A stretch of 64,000 nucleotides of DNA from Haladaptatus sp. DYF46 (GCF_021083305.1 NZ_JAJFAY010000004.1:310001-374000); one strand, 5' to 3'; counted from the first letter of the stretch, positions 1 to 8,419 are shown. A program made the numbers and translations. The notes: generated by a model from the letters alone, not told the origin.

Positions 1-51
1 CGTTGCGGTGGTCGTTGCGGGCGGGTAGGGGTACGTTTCTGATTTGCTCAT
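1..51 (-). CDS. N-terminus of an unidentified protein, cut by the window edge
   Basis: A reading frame starts with ATG at 51 and runs leftwards off the window; the 17 visible residues (MSKSETYPYPPATTTAT) are too few to name a family. The start is supported by a perfect Shine-Dalgarno AGGAGGT on the minus strand at 65-59, seven bases before the ATG, which is unusual enough in this genome to be meaningful. The Pro/Thr-rich opening suggests a flexible cytoplasmic tail. The function is unknown. Confidence 0.5.
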   Translation of the reverse strand, partial: MSKSETYPYPPATTTAT

Positions 52-58
52 TGGGACA

Positions 59-65
59 ACCTCCT
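59..65 (-). promoter_or_regulatory. Shine-Dalgarno site of the left-edge gene
   Basis: AGGAGGT is complementary to the haloarchaeal 16S 3' end and sits seven bases ahead of the ATG at 51. It decides the start of the truncated minus-strand gene. Confidence 0.6.
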
Positions 66-337
66 GTGGGACACGGTGTCCTGTACGTCACACATACACC
101 CTGAAAAATCATAAATCACTGTCAGACGAAAGACGGGTGTCGGTCATACGACCGAGCGCGAAAAGGCAAGACGGGGGACCACCGTCGCGAACGGGGTTGT
201 CTTACGTACTTCGGTTGTCAGTTCGGAATGAACGAAACGAGGGTGGAGAACGGTGTGACGACGAGTACCGGATTAACAGGCGGTTAGGTGGAATTATCAG
301 GTGTATAGTATTCGGGATGGAAAGTGTAGAATGTATA

Positions 338-562
338 ATGTCGTTGCCCGAGATACTCACCGCGTTCAATCACCGGTACCAGTTCGTCGCCGCGCCAGTT
401 CAACTCGTCAGCTTCTGGCTGTCGGTGTCGCTTCCGCTGGTATACGTTCCGCTGCTGTTCGACGGCCTCCGTGAGAAGGTCCTCCCGCTGTTCTTCGGCC
501 TGCTCGTCCTCCATGCGTTCACGCTCTATCTCGGTCACGGCCACCGACGACGAAAGGCATAA
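338..562 (+). CDS. Small membrane protein, unknown function
   Basis: 74 residues from ATG 338. A short amphipathic start is followed by two hydrophobic segments (about residues 18-40 and 45-66, the latter rich in Leu/Phe) and a basic tail GHGHRRRKA, which would favour a cytoplasmic C-terminus. The frame is open further upstream, but that part reads as non-coding (Arg/Ser/Thr-rich), so I start at MSLPEIL; an alternative ATG lies at 317. It is followed 25 nt later by the DUF192 gene on the same strand, so the two may be cotranscribed. I do not recognise a named family. Confidence 0.6.
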   Translation: MSLPEILTAFNHRYQFVAAPVQLVSFWLSVSLPLVYVPLLFDGLREKVLPLFFGLLVLHAFTLYLGHGHRRRKA

Positions 563-587
563 CATCGACACGAGATGTACGGGGACC

Positions 588-956
588 GTGCACATCGTTC
601 ATCGACGAAACGGGTCGGCGCGGCGACTCGTTTCGCGAGCGGAACACGTCTCCTCCCTCGGGTCGCGGGTCGTCGGACTGGTTCGGCTCGCGGCGGGCGA
701 CGAGTACGCACTGGTGTTCGAGTTCGAGTCGGTCGGTGAGCATCGCGCTTCGACGCTAGCGACGCCGCTCGCGCTGGACGTCGTCTGGACGAACGGTGGG
801 CGAGTGACGCGGGTCGCTCGATTGCCGAAATGGACGGGAACAGCCCGCGGGATCGGGGATATGGTCATCGAGTTTCCGGAGGAGAGAGCCGACGACGTGG
901 AACCGGGCGACGAACTCCTCGTTCGTCAGTCCCACTCCTCGCGCTCGACCGAGTAA
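588..956 (+). CDS. DUF192 family protein
   Basis: 122 residues from a GTG start (VHIVHRR). The layout fits the DUF192 fold: an N-terminal strand, a central ALVFEFES segment corresponding to the family's GMLF-F stretch, then LDVVWTNGGRV and a final EPGDELLV strand. The family is a small beta-rich domain widespread in bacteria and archaea with no settled biochemical role. The frame is open upstream of 588 but Arg/Ser-rich and unlikely to be translated. Its last 31 nt overlap the 3' end of a convergent zinc-ribbon gene. Confidence 0.65.
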   Translation: MHIVHRRNGSARRLVSRAEHVSSLGSRVVGLVRLAAGDEYALVFEFESVGEHRASTLATPLALDVVWTNGGRVTRVARLPKWTGTARGIGDMVIEFPEERADDVEPGDELLVRQSHSSRSTE

Positions 957-1069
957 CCTCCGCACTCGGGACAGACTTGATACTGGACCGAGAATGCCGT
1001 TTTACACCGCTTGCACTCGTACGGACGGTCCGATTTCTCTATCACTCCGAACCGTCGAATGAGTCCCAT
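926..1069 (-). CDS. Small zinc-ribbon protein (47 aa)
   Basis: ATG at 1069 to TGA at 926. The product carries two CxxC knuckles, CKRC at residues 19-22 and CPEC at 33-36, in the context YECKRCKTAFSVQYQ and VCPECGGYSVERE, typical of the one-zinc-ribbon micro-proteins common in Halobacteria. Several such proteins are known to be expressed and to affect stress or biofilm phenotypes in Haloferax, but the partner of this one is unknown. Its 3' end overlaps the DUF192 gene by 31 nt in convergent orientation. Confidence 0.75.
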   Translation of the reverse strand: MGLIRRFGVIEKSDRPYECKRCKTAFSVQYQVCPECGGYSVEREEWD

Positions 1070-1452
1070 GCCCCGCGGTTCGGACGTGAGAAACTAATAG
1101 TTCACCGGTGCGGAGTGAAAGTGAAAACGAACGTGATTTCCGTCTGGAATCACCCGCCTTCGGCGGGCTACGACCATCAAGGATGTTCGAATCGATTAGG
1201 GTTGGGAAGGCCGAAGGCGGGGATGAGGTTTCGTCTCGTCATCCACGTTCGTCTCGCCGCGAGAGCGACAGTCGATGACACGGTGCAGTGTTCGCGGGTG
1301 GGCGCAGGGGTCTCCGGTCGGGAGTCACCACCGACGGAGACGGCATCGCTCGTGTGTCAGGTCGCCGGGTTTCTCGGTCCCCCGCGTCCGTCCGCACCTA
1401 CCACCAGTTACGGCAGTAAAAAGGAGGTTTTGACCGATTCATCGAAACCGCT
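1070..1452. other. 383-nt gap with two adjacent hairpins
   Basis: No convincing ORF is present. Two strong inverted repeats sit back to back: 1133-1153 (eight-pair stem including one G.T pair, loop CGTCT) and 1153-1167 (CCCGCC/GGCGGG, loop TTC). A third, weaker one is at 1221-1244 (GGATGA/TCATCC). They lie upstream of the zinc-ribbon gene and downstream of the wHTH gene. They could be a structured RNA or the remnant end of an IS200/IS605-type element; neither is proved. Confidence 0.45.
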
Positions 1453-2190
1453 TCAGTCGGCGTCGACCGCGTTTTCGGCGGTTTCCATCGCGGCCGCAAC
1501 GCCGTCCGTGAGCGTCGTGACCACGGCGTTACCGGCGCGTTCCCGCTCTATCAGTCCGTCGTCCGCGAGGCGCTCCAAGTGATACGAGACCGTTCCCGGC
1601 GTCCGGTCGAGCGCGTCCGCAAGGTCGGAGACGCTGGCCGGGCCGTCGCGGGCGACGGTTTCGAGGAGTTCGGCCGTCGAATCGTCCGAGAGCGAAGCGG
1701 CCAGCTCCGGGTTGTCGTTCCCGGCCGGATGGACGCGGCGTTTCCCGCGAACCGTCGCCGTTTCGACCAACCCTTCCTCTTCGAGAATTCTGACGTGGTA
1801 GCGCACCGTCGAACGGGGGATTTCGGTGCGCTCGCTCAGCGCCGACAGGGAGAGTCCGGGTTCGTCGCCAACGGTGGCGAAAATCTTCGCCCGAGTGACG
1901 TTATCGAGCGGGTTGGACCCGTCATAGCGGCTATAGCTTCGAACCGTGGTCGACCCGGGTGCCTCGTCGATGTCGGCGTACTCCGCCCCGATGAAGACGC
2001 CACTCGGCGTCGGCCCACCGTGGGTCCCGGGCCGTGCCGTCGAATCGGCAGTCAGCGCGTTCGTCCCGGGCGGTGCGTGTGTCGCGTGGTGTACCGACGT
2101 GCTCGCACTCGCCGAGACGACGAACCCGAGGGGAACGGTCGCAACGAGGAGCAGGGCGGTCAATACCACGACTGTTCGGGAGCGAGACAT
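1453..2190 (-). CDS. Signal-sequence-bearing double winged-helix regulator
   Basis: 245 residues. Residues 5-30 form one hydrophobic segment after MSRSR and end in ASA, resembling a Sec signal peptide or an N-terminal anchor. A Pro/Thr/Gly-rich linker (about 31-95) follows, then two winged-helix units: about 98-160 (IPRSTVRYHVRILEEEGLV) and 172-235 (TPGTVSYHLERLADDGLIE). Both recognition helices are MarR/ArsR-like. Known haloarchaeal relatives are membrane-anchored regulators. Here there is no second membrane segment, so by the positive-inside rule the DNA-binding part would be outside unless the orientation is inverted. The target is unknown. Confidence 0.75.
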   Translation of the reverse strand: MSRSRTVVVLTALLLVATVPLGFVVSASASTSVHHATHAPPGTNALTADSTARPGTHGGPTPSGVFIGAEYADIDEAPGSTTVRSYSRYDGSNPLDNVTRAKIFATVGDEPGLSLSALSERTEIPRSTVRYHVRILEEEGLVETATVRGKRRVHPAGNDNPELAASLSDDSTAELLETVARDGPASVSDLADALDRTPGTVSYHLERLADDGLIERERAGNAVVTTLTDGVAAAMETAENAVDAD

Positions 2191-2312
2191 GGTTTACCTT
2201 TTTCAGTCCTTCGAGAAATGGTGTGTGCACCGGGGCATTATCGCTCTTCTGGTGACGTTCAGCGTGAGAAAAGTGAATCGAAGTTGGAACAGGCCCAATG
2301 GCGGCGCTCTTC

Positions 2313-2984
2313 CTATTTCGCCTCGTAACTCACGAGTTTCATCTCGCGGACCTTCGTTCCGTCATCGTCGTACACGACGCCGTACATCGCGGTGCCGTGA
2401 TCAGGGGAGTAACAGGCGTCGGTGAACACCGAGCCGTTGATCCGTATCTCCGAGTTGTAACAGCCGATACCGGCGTAGGTCTTCTTCCCCGTTATCTCGT
2501 AGGTCATGGTCCCGTCCGAGGAAGGAACCGTCCACGTGTTACCCACGCGGAAGTCGTTTCCGTAGACCCCGTTCATCGACGGGGAGAACATCGTCATGGT
2601 GGCGTACTCGCCGCCCGGAAGGAACGCGACTTGGACCATCGCCTCCTCACGCGTGAACGTGGCGGTCCGCTCCCGTGTCTTCCCGTCGTGGGTGAACGTA
2701 CTCCGCATCGTGATGTTCTCACCCTCGACCGATTGGATATCCCAAACGATTTTCCCGGTTCCATCGTCCATCTCGTAGGTTTCGTAGGTGTAGGTGCCCG
2801 GTCGCTCGAACGCGAACGGGAGGAACACGTCGTCTTGGGTGGTTCCCGCGTCACCAGCACCGCTACCGTCGCCACCGGACGAGCCGGAGTCGCTCCCGTC
2901 ACCCGCATCGAGTTGGTTCGACACGCCGGCACATCCGGCGAGAACGACAGATACGACGACGACGAGGAGCGTAACGCGTCGCAT
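2313..2984 (-). CDS. Predicted lipoprotein, unknown function
   Basis: 223 residues from ATG 2984. The N-terminus MRRVTLLVVVVSVVLAGCAG has a clear lipobox (LAGC, Cys about 18), followed by a Gly/Ser/Asp-rich tether typical of haloarchaeal surface lipoproteins (about 20-50). The rest is a soluble beta-rich domain (YTYETYEMDDGTGKIVW, FRVGNTWTVPSSDGTMTYE) resembling lipid-binding/LolA-like beta folds only in general pattern. It contains two late Cys residues (CYNSEIR, ACYSPDH) that could form a disulfide outside the cell. It starts 1 nt after the stop of the DUF4870 gene, so the two form an operon. Confidence 0.75.
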   Translation of the reverse strand: MRRVTLLVVVVSVVLAGCAGVSNQLDAGDGSDSGSSGGDGSGAGDAGTTQDDVFLPFAFERPGTYTYETYEMDDGTGKIVWDIQSVEGENITMRSTFTHDGKTRERTATFTREEAMVQVAFLPGGEYATMTMFSPSMNGVYGNDFRVGNTWTVPSSDGTMTYEITGKKTYAGIGCYNSEIRINGSVFTDACYSPDHGTAMYGVVYDDDGTKVREMKLVSYEAK

Positions 2985-2985
2985 G

Positions 2986-3396
2986 TTACGCCAATCGAGC
3001 CGCGAGTTTTCCGAATACGGGGAGAGCGTACCGTTCGTGCGAGTACGCCTTGTACAGCAGGAAGGCCCACGTGAGGAAGGCGACGAAAGCGACGACGAAG
3101 TACACGAGCGAGAACAACAGGGAGAGTAATCCACCGAGGCGCGGGATGAACAGCAACACCATCTGAAAGACGGTCATGCCGACGTACACCGCGAACAGCC
3201 CGACGCCGAAGACGATGCTCTGTGCGGAGTGGAACCGGACGTACTCGTTGTCACCTTCGAGGAGGAAGAACAGAATTCCTGTGAGAGGACTGAACAGATA
3301 CGCCAGCGCACCCGCGATGTTTTCGTCGAGTCCCGTTCCGGTACTCGAACTGGCCGATTCGGCAACGTCGGTCGTCGTTTTTGGTTCGACAGCCAT
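2986..3396 (-). CDS. DUF4870 (Tic20-like) membrane protein
   Basis: 136 residues. After a hydrophilic 25-residue N-terminus come LAYLFSPLTGILFFLLE, the EYVRFHSAQS motif characteristic of DUF4870, and two or three more hydrophobic helices (about 63-85 and 90-115). The family is an integral membrane domain related to Tic20 with no assigned biochemical activity. It is the promoter-proximal gene of a two-gene unit with the lipoprotein downstream, which suggests a joint envelope function. Confidence 0.8.
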   Translation of the reverse strand: MAVEPKTTTDVAESASSSTGTGLDENIAGALAYLFSPLTGILFFLLEGDNEYVRFHSAQSIVFGVGLFAVYVGMTVFQMVLLFIPRLGGLLSLLFSLVYFVVAFVAFLTWAFLLYKAYSHERYALPVFGKLAARLA

Positions 3397-3526
3397 GAAG
3401 ATAAGTGGAATCCACGAATGATATAATTACTGAGCGGTATATTTCCGTACCGTGGAACCGTCCCACGTCTCGAAACGCGGTTCGAAGTGTGAAACACTAT
3501 ACCAGAGAACTACCATGTGACAGTCG

Positions 3527-4306
3527 ATGAGTGACGGTAGAAACTCGGAACTCGTCGTCACTGCTGTCAAGCGAGCGGACACGTTACACGCGTTGGACGG
3601 CCGCTCGCTGACGCGCTCGGAGCTACAGGACGAGATCGACGTGTCGAGAACCACGACGCATCGAATCGTTCGGGAGTTGGCCGATAAATCGCTTATCCGC
3701 CGTGTCGACGGTGTGTACGAACTCACCCCATTGGGACGAATCGTGGCAAAGGAAGTCGAACACCTACAGGACACCGTTTCGGTCGCCGAACAGCTCTCCG
3801 CACTGCTGCCGTCCCTCGACCGAACGGATATCGACGTGGAATACCTCGCCGAGGCGACCATCACCGTACAGGAGTCGAACGACCCGTACGGACCCGTTCG
3901 CCGGTTCATCACGCTGTTACGCGAGTCGGAGACGCTGTGTGGGTTCGACACGACGACCATCGCGCCGATGTACGTGGACGAAATCCGTGACAGCATCATG
4001 GCGGGGATGCGGACCGAAATCATCTACCTTCCCACGGTCATCGACCAGCTACTCAACGACCACCGCGAGGAGACCGAGAACGCCATCCAGAGCGGCGAAC
4101 TCGACCTGTACGTTTACGACGACTTGCCGTTCGGGCTGGCGATCTTCGACGACCGAGTCGGTATCGGCGGCTACGACGAGAACGGCATTCTCCGCGTTTT
4201 CGTGGACACCGACGCCCCGGAAGTCCGCTCGTGGGCGGAGTCGCTCTACGAGGAGTACCTCGCGGAGGCGACGTCGATTCGGGAGCACGACGACTGGGGG
4301 AAGTGA
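3527..4306 (+). CDS. HTH regulator with FilR1-type (DUF1724) effector domain
   Basis: 259 residues. Residues 25-80 form a winged helix (VSRTTTHRIVRELADKSLI followed by wing RRVDGVYELTPLG). The rest matches the haloarchaeal and methanogen FilR1/DUF1724 domain: an LLPSLDR linker, IAPMYVDEIRD, a central YLPTVIDQLL, and the C-terminal GLAIFDDRVGIGGYDENGIL hairpin that typically forms the effector pocket. It probably represses or activates in response to an unknown ligand. It stands alone: the divergent neighbour is the DUF4870 operon 130 nt away, and the convergent neighbour ends 1 nt after its stop. Confidence 0.8.
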   Translation: MSDGRNSELVVTAVKRADTLHALDGRSLTRSELQDEIDVSRTTTHRIVRELADKSLIRRVDGVYELTPLGRIVAKEVEHLQDTVSVAEQLSALLPSLDRTDIDVEYLAEATITVQESNDPYGPVRRFITLLRESETLCGFDTTTIAPMYVDEIRDSIMAGMRTEIIYLPTVIDQLLNDHREETENAIQSGELDLYVYDDLPFGLAIFDDRVGIGGYDENGILRVFVDTDAPEVRSWAESLYEEYLAEATSIREHDDWGK

Positions 4307-4307
4307 C

Positions 4308-5321
4308 TCAGTCGCGGAGGTCGTCGCCCGTTTCGAGCCCGCTCGCCAACGCGCGGTGAACCCGTCCTTCGCCCGCGACCCAATCCCCGGCGAAAAAGAG
4401 GTCCGAGGCGGCCCCCTGTCGTAGCACGTTTTTATCGGCTCCGCCGTTCGGGAGCGCATCCCGCCAGCGAATCACGTCGTACCAGTCGGGGGCCGCGAGC
4501 GGGTGTTTCGAGAGGAGGTCCGCCGTTCGGTCCGCGACGTCGGTGGCGATGTCGAAATCGTCGTCTTCGTAGCGCGAGGCGGACCAGTCGGGAGCCATCT
4601 GCACGACGAGCAGGCTCTCACCGTCCGGAACGTGCCCCGGTTTGCAGGATTCCCTCGACAGCCATCCGACTTCGTGGTCCTTGTCCGCGTTCACGAGCGC
4701 GTAGTACGGCCGCTCGATTTCGAACGAGTAGTGTAACGCGACGGTAAGAATCGGTCGGTAGGGGACGTGACCGACGTGTTCCCGAAGCTCTCGGCGAACG
4801 TCTCCCTCCCACTCCGCGAGGTCGAGGAGGGACGCCGTAATCGGCGCTGGGGGCGTGAGAACGAGGGCGTCCCACGGGCCGTACTCCCCGCCGTCCGCGT
4901 CCTCGACGTACCACGCCTCGTCTCGGCGGAGGCCGGAGATTCGAGTGTCGGTTCGGACCGTCGCGTCGCTCGCCTCGCACAATCGTTTTCCGAGCGTCCC
5001 GATTCCGTCCCGAAACGTCCACTTCGGGGTCTCCTCGTCGCGGCCCTCGGAAATCTCGCCGTCGGCATCGAACGTCCAGACCGGCCCTTCGGTTTCGACC
5101 AAGCCGTCGTCGAGGTCACGGATGACGCGCGAAACGCGCTCGTCGTCGCTTTTGACGTAGTTCGCGCCGACGTCGTAGACGCAATCATCCCGCTCGTGCG
5201 TCGCGGCGCGACCGCCGACGCGCTCGGTGCGCTCGAACACCGTCACTTCCGCGTCATCGCCGACGGAGAGGGCGACCCCGAAACCGGCGACGCCGCCGCC
5301 CACGACTGCGATGCGGGTCAC
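4308..5321 (-). CDS. NAD(P)/FAD-dependent amine-oxidase-like oxidoreductase
   Basis: 337 residues. The N-terminus IAVVGGGVAGFGVAL is a Rossmann GxGxxG FAD site, followed by VFERTERVGGRAATH (the ERxxRxGGR motif) and YDVGANYVKS. The C-terminal FAD-contact block FFAGDWVAGEGRVHRAL closes the fold. Length and motifs fit the renalase-like/protoporphyrinogen-oxidase-like branch of flavin amine oxidases, shorter than desaturases. The substrate is not predictable. The stop is one base from that of the convergent FilR1-type gene. Confidence 0.8.
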   Translation of the reverse strand: MTRIAVVGGGVAGFGVALSVGDDAEVTVFERTERVGGRAATHERDDCVYDVGANYVKSDDERVSRVIRDLDDGLVETEGPVWTFDADGEISEGRDEETPKWTFRDGIGTLGKRLCEASDATVRTDTRISGLRRDEAWYVEDADGGEYGPWDALVLTPPAPITASLLDLAEWEGDVRRELREHVGHVPYRPILTVALHYSFEIERPYYALVNADKDHEVGWLSRESCKPGHVPDGESLLVVQMAPDWSASRYEDDDFDIATDVADRTADLLSKHPLAAPDWYDVIRWRDALPNGGADKNVLRQGAASDLFFAGDWVAGEGRVHRALASGLETGDDLRD

Positions 5322-5699
5322 GTCATCGCCTCGGTCGGTCGTTTCGCGTGGTCGGTTCCCGACGTCGATTTTCCGTCGATGAGCGTTTCTTCTCCCGGGA
5401 AGGCCATGCTACGAGGTCGTTCGACCGCTCGCGGCAAAGTGATTGTGGCACGGCGAGTGCGGTGGTTACGACGTGGCGAGTGCGGTAGTCGTGGGACGAC
5501 GGATGAGGGGACGATTTTCGAGCGTTCACGAAGAGAGCGGTACTCGACGGCGGTTCGCCGACTGTCACACCACTACCGCACCACTCCCATCGATTCCATT
5601 TCCTATCCGTAAAATGACAGATATTCGCCAATTTCTTCGACGGGAAATCCCCCTGATGCAAAAGTTGAAGGAATTCCTGTCGAATCGGGATGTAAGAGA
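5322..5699. other. 378-nt divergent intergenic region
   Basis: This lies between the FAD oxidoreductase (leftwards) and the HerA-like gene (rightwards). ORFs crossing it are Arg/Ser-rich and have no family look. A 12-base direct repeat GGCGAGTGCGGT occurs twice about 22 nt apart near 5450-5490. The last 100 nt are AT-richer and should hold the promoter of the HerA-like gene, but no sharp TATA box stands out. Confidence 0.4.
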
Positions 5700-7538
5700 A
5701 TGGACAACGAACAACAACTGCCGGTCGGTCATCTCGTCGCCGACGACACCGAAGTGGCGATTCCCGTCGTCGAAATCCTGACGGGGCGTGGCTTCGTCAC
5801 CGGAAAATCGGGAAGCGGGAAGTCGAACACGGCGTCGGTCGTTGTCGAGCAACTGCTGGACGCCGGCTATCCGGTCGCCATCATCGACGCGGACGGCGAG
5901 TACTACGGCCTGAAAGAGGAGTACGAACTCCTCCACGTCGGCGCCGATGAGGAGTGTGACATTCAAGTCGGCTCGGAACACGCCGAGAAGGTCGCCTCGT
6001 TGGCGCTCGAACAGAACGTGCCCATCATCCTCGACGTGTCGGGGTTTCTGGACGATGACGAGGCCGACGCACTCATCCGCGAGACGGCGCGTCACCTGTT
6101 CGCCAAGGAGAAGAAGCTGAAAAAGCCGTTTCTGCTCGTGGTCGAGGAGTGCCACGAGTACATCCCGGAGGGCGGCGGCATGGGCGAGACGGGCAAGATG
6201 CTCATCAAGGTGGGCAAGCGGGGGCGGAAACACGGCCTCGGAATCATGGGGATCAGCCAGCGACCCGCCGACGTGAAAAAGGACTTCATCACGCAGGCGA
6301 ACTGGCTGGTCTGGCATCGACTGACGTGGGAGAACGACACGAAGGTCGTCAGTCGAATCGTCGGAAACGAGTACGGCGAGGAGGTTCCGAACCTGAACGC
6401 CGGGGAGGCCTTCGTGCAGACGGACTGGACCGACGGTGGAATTCGGCGCGTGCAGTTCGATCGGAAGCGGACGTTCGACGCGGGGGCGACGCCGGGGTTG
6501 GACGACTTCGAGCGCCCGGAACTCAAATCCGTCAGCGACGCGCTGATGGAGGATTTGGAGGGCATCACCGAGCTACAGGAACAGGAACACGACCGCGTCG
6601 CCGAACTCGAAAGCCGACTGGAGCGCAAACAGGAGCGGATCGCCGATTTGGAGAACGAACTACAGACGGCGCGGGACGTGTCCAACGCCGCGCGCAAGAT
6701 GGCGAACGCGCTCGCCCACGGAGACCTCGGAGGTCCCGAGGAGTTCGAGGAACGACTCCGCGAGAAGAACGAGCGCATCCGGGAACTCGGAGAGCGCGTC
6801 GAGGAACTGGAGAACGAGCAGACGGAACTCCGCTCGTTCGAGGAGTGGAACGGCGGGATGGGGGACGTCGAGGAGGACGCTCGGAACGAGTTCGAATCGG
6901 TCGAACCGGCGGAATCAGTCGAAGCGGACGAATCCACCGAATCGGTGAAATCGGACGACTCGTCCGACTCGGTCGAGCGTCCCGCTCCGAGCGATGCGGG
7001 CGAGCGGACCACGTCCGCCGACGAACGACACGAAACCGCAGCAGAAACCTCGAACGGGACGCGAAGGCGCTGGGGGGCGAACGTTTCGAGCCCCGAGAGC
7101 AGGGAGAGCCCGGACGACAAGGGTTCCATCGAAGCGTATCAGCGGAAACTCAAGGAACGCGGGCGGAGACTGGGAAGCGCCGTCTCGAACGACTCGGTTC
7201 CCGACACCTCCTCGCTCACGGAGCTGGCGAACGCGGAACCCGTGGCGGTGCGCATCGAGGCCGCGCGACGGGAGTCGCTGTGCAACGAGAAACACACGTG
7301 GGACGTGGTCGAGGCGCTCGCGTCGGGAGGACCGATGACCGTCCACGAAATCGCGGCCGCGGTGACGGCGTCCGTCGAACAGATCCAGAGCCTTCTCGCG
7401 GAACTACGGAATCGGTCGCTCGTCACGCGGAACGATGCACGTCAGTACGCCCTCGACAGGGAGGAGATGATTTCGGTCATCACCGACCCCGACGAGCGGG
7501 CACATCACAGCGAACTCCACTCTCAGTGGCGCGACTAA
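5700..7538 (+). CDS. HerA/VirB4-like ATPase (DUF87) with coiled coil and winged helix
   Basis: 612 residues. Walker A is GKSGSGKSNT (35-44), followed by IIDADGEYYG. Walker B is FLLVVEE (144-150), followed by a GRKHGLGIMGISQRPADV block typical of HerA/FtsK-type ATPases. From about 285 to 385 comes a coiled coil, then an acidic Ser/Glu-rich linker (390-480). A C-terminal winged helix (about 535-600) contains the TVHEIAAAVTASVEQ helix. In Halobacteria such proteins are stand-alone DNA- or protein-translocase-like ATPases of unknown role. There is no adjacent NurA or MRE11 gene, so a HerA-NurA end-resection role is not supported here. Confidence 0.85.
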   Translation: MDNEQQLPVGHLVADDTEVAIPVVEILTGRGFVTGKSGSGKSNTASVVVEQLLDAGYPVAIIDADGEYYGLKEEYELLHVGADEECDIQVGSEHAEKVASLALEQNVPIILDVSGFLDDDEADALIRETARHLFAKEKKLKKPFLLVVEECHEYIPEGGGMGETGKMLIKVGKRGRKHGLGIMGISQRPADVKKDFITQANWLVWHRLTWENDTKVVSRIVGNEYGEEVPNLNAGEAFVQTDWTDGGIRRVQFDRKRTFDAGATPGLDDFERPELKSVSDALMEDLEGITELQEQEHDRVAELESRLERKQERIADLENELQTARDVSNAARKMANALAHGDLGGPEEFEERLREKNERIRELGERVEELENEQTELRSFEEWNGGMGDVEEDARNEFESVEPAESVEADESTESVKSDDSSDSVERPAPSDAGERTTSADERHETAAETSNGTRRRWGANVSSPESRESPDDKGSIEAYQRKLKERGRRLGSAVSNDSVPDTSSLTELANAEPVAVRIEAARRESLCNEKHTWDVVEALASGGPMTVHEIAAAVTASVEQIQSLLAELRNRSLVTRNDARQYALDREEMISVITDPDERAHHSELHSQWRD

Positions 7539-7696
7539 CGCCACTCCTCGTCTATTCCGGCGTCCTCTTCCACGTCCACGAGACCACGCGGTTGCCACTC
7601 GCCGTCCGCCCGGCAACGGGCGATGAGCGCGATGCCGACGGTAAGGAAGACGGCGACGAAGAGGGCATAAACGAGCAAAAACACGCCGAGCATCAT
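7535..7696 (-). CDS. Single-span membrane micro-protein
   Basis: 53 residues from ATG 7696 (a second ATG follows at 7693). A hydrophobic span MMLGVFLLVYALFVAVFLTV with IALIA is followed by RCRADGEWQPRG and an acidic tail. The length and an uninterrupted 25-residue helix support a real small membrane protein. The 3' end overlaps the HerA-like gene by 4 nt in convergent orientation. It is probably cotranscribed with the next membrane protein upstream (gap 40 nt). The function is unknown. Confidence 0.6.
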   Translation of the reverse strand: MMLGVFLLVYALFVAVFLTVGIALIARCRADGEWQPRGLVDVEEDAGIDEEWR

Positions 7697-7736
7697 CGTC
7701 GTCGATACGCGCCGTAGGGTCCTCGGTCTTTCGGCG

Positions 7737-7949
7737 TCACTCCTCGGTTTCCGAGGGGTCGTAGAGGAACCGGAACGCACCGGCGACCATCAACCCGGCA
7801 CCGAGCGCCATCGCGGCGTAATCGATGGCCGACTCCTCGCCGAGGAGTCCCGGGAACGCCATAAACGCGAGCCAGCAGACGCCCAAGATGGGAAGCACGA
7901 GGGCCATGAGACGTCGTTTGTGGGTTTTCTTCGTCGTTTCGTCGTTCAT
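7737..7949 (-). CDS. Small two-span membrane protein
   Basis: 70 residues from ATG 7949 (MNDETTKKTHKRR); an in-frame ATG 12 nt upstream is also possible. Two hydrophobic segments, LMALVLPILGVCWLAFMAFPG and AAMALGAGLMVAGAFRFLY, flank a short acidic loop. The basic N-terminus predicts both ends inside. A TATA-like CATATAAG lies about 50 nt upstream on the minus strand near 8000. There is no recognisable family. Confidence 0.65.
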   Translation of the reverse strand: MNDETTKKTHKRRLMALVLPILGVCWLAFMAFPGLLGEESAIDYAAMALGAGLMVAGAFRFLYDPSETEE

Positions 7950-8419
7950 TTGTTGAGCCACGCGTGATCAGCCTGTGTCGGGCTCACGGCGTGAATGCTT
8001 ATATGTTTCTGTTAATTCGGGAAGTTTTTATTGCATCTTTCAGTATTTGGTGCCATTGTTCGAAAATATCAGAAAATTGGGACAGTAATCCGTGAGACAT
8101 GTCTCAGTGAGCGTTGTTTCTCGGACGGTCGAAACGGGGGAGGACCGAAGTGGGGGCCGAAGGGACGGAAGCGAAACACGGGAAGGGAAAAGTAAGCGAA
8201 GTGGACGAAAGGGATGCAGAAGAAGAGCGGAGAGGAAAAGAAAGGAGACAGCCCCCGTGGACAACCCGGCGAAGCCACGAGCGGGAAGGCGAGGTGGACA
8301 ACACCTCGGATGGACGAATACCACGTACCAATCTGCCACGCACCATGCGTACGAACCGTACAATGCGCGACCCTTGAAGATTGCTATTCTGATTCAATGC
8401 ATCCGAGCTATTTTAAATA
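7950..8419. other. 470-nt gap: palindrome and purine-rich tract
   Basis: No believable gene. It holds a perfect 14-base palindrome at 8093-8106, followed by about 200 nt (8115-8320) strikingly rich in G and A on the plus strand, with many GAAG/GAAAG/AGCGAA units and almost no T. The right end (8400-8420) is AT-rich and may terminate the asparagine-synthase-like gene. The frames across it give only Arg/Glu/Lys or Ser/Pro-rich low-complexity peptides. Confidence 0.5.
8093..8106. promoter_or_regulatory. Perfect 14-bp palindrome
   Basis: TGAGACATGTCTCA is fully self-complementary. Its size and dyad symmetry fit a dimeric repressor site, but it is more than 140 nt from the nearest start codon (7949, minus strand), so its target is unclear. 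Confidence 0.4.

Noticed and set aside
5323-5661. Minus-strand frame between the FAD oxidoreductase and HerA-like genes
   Set aside because: Arg/Ser-rich, no family pattern, and it overlaps the expected promoters.
5700-7538. HerA-NurA end-resection module
   Set aside because: The ATPase is HerA-like, but no NurA, Mre11 or Rad50 gene is adjacent and the coiled-coil/winged-helix tail is atypical.
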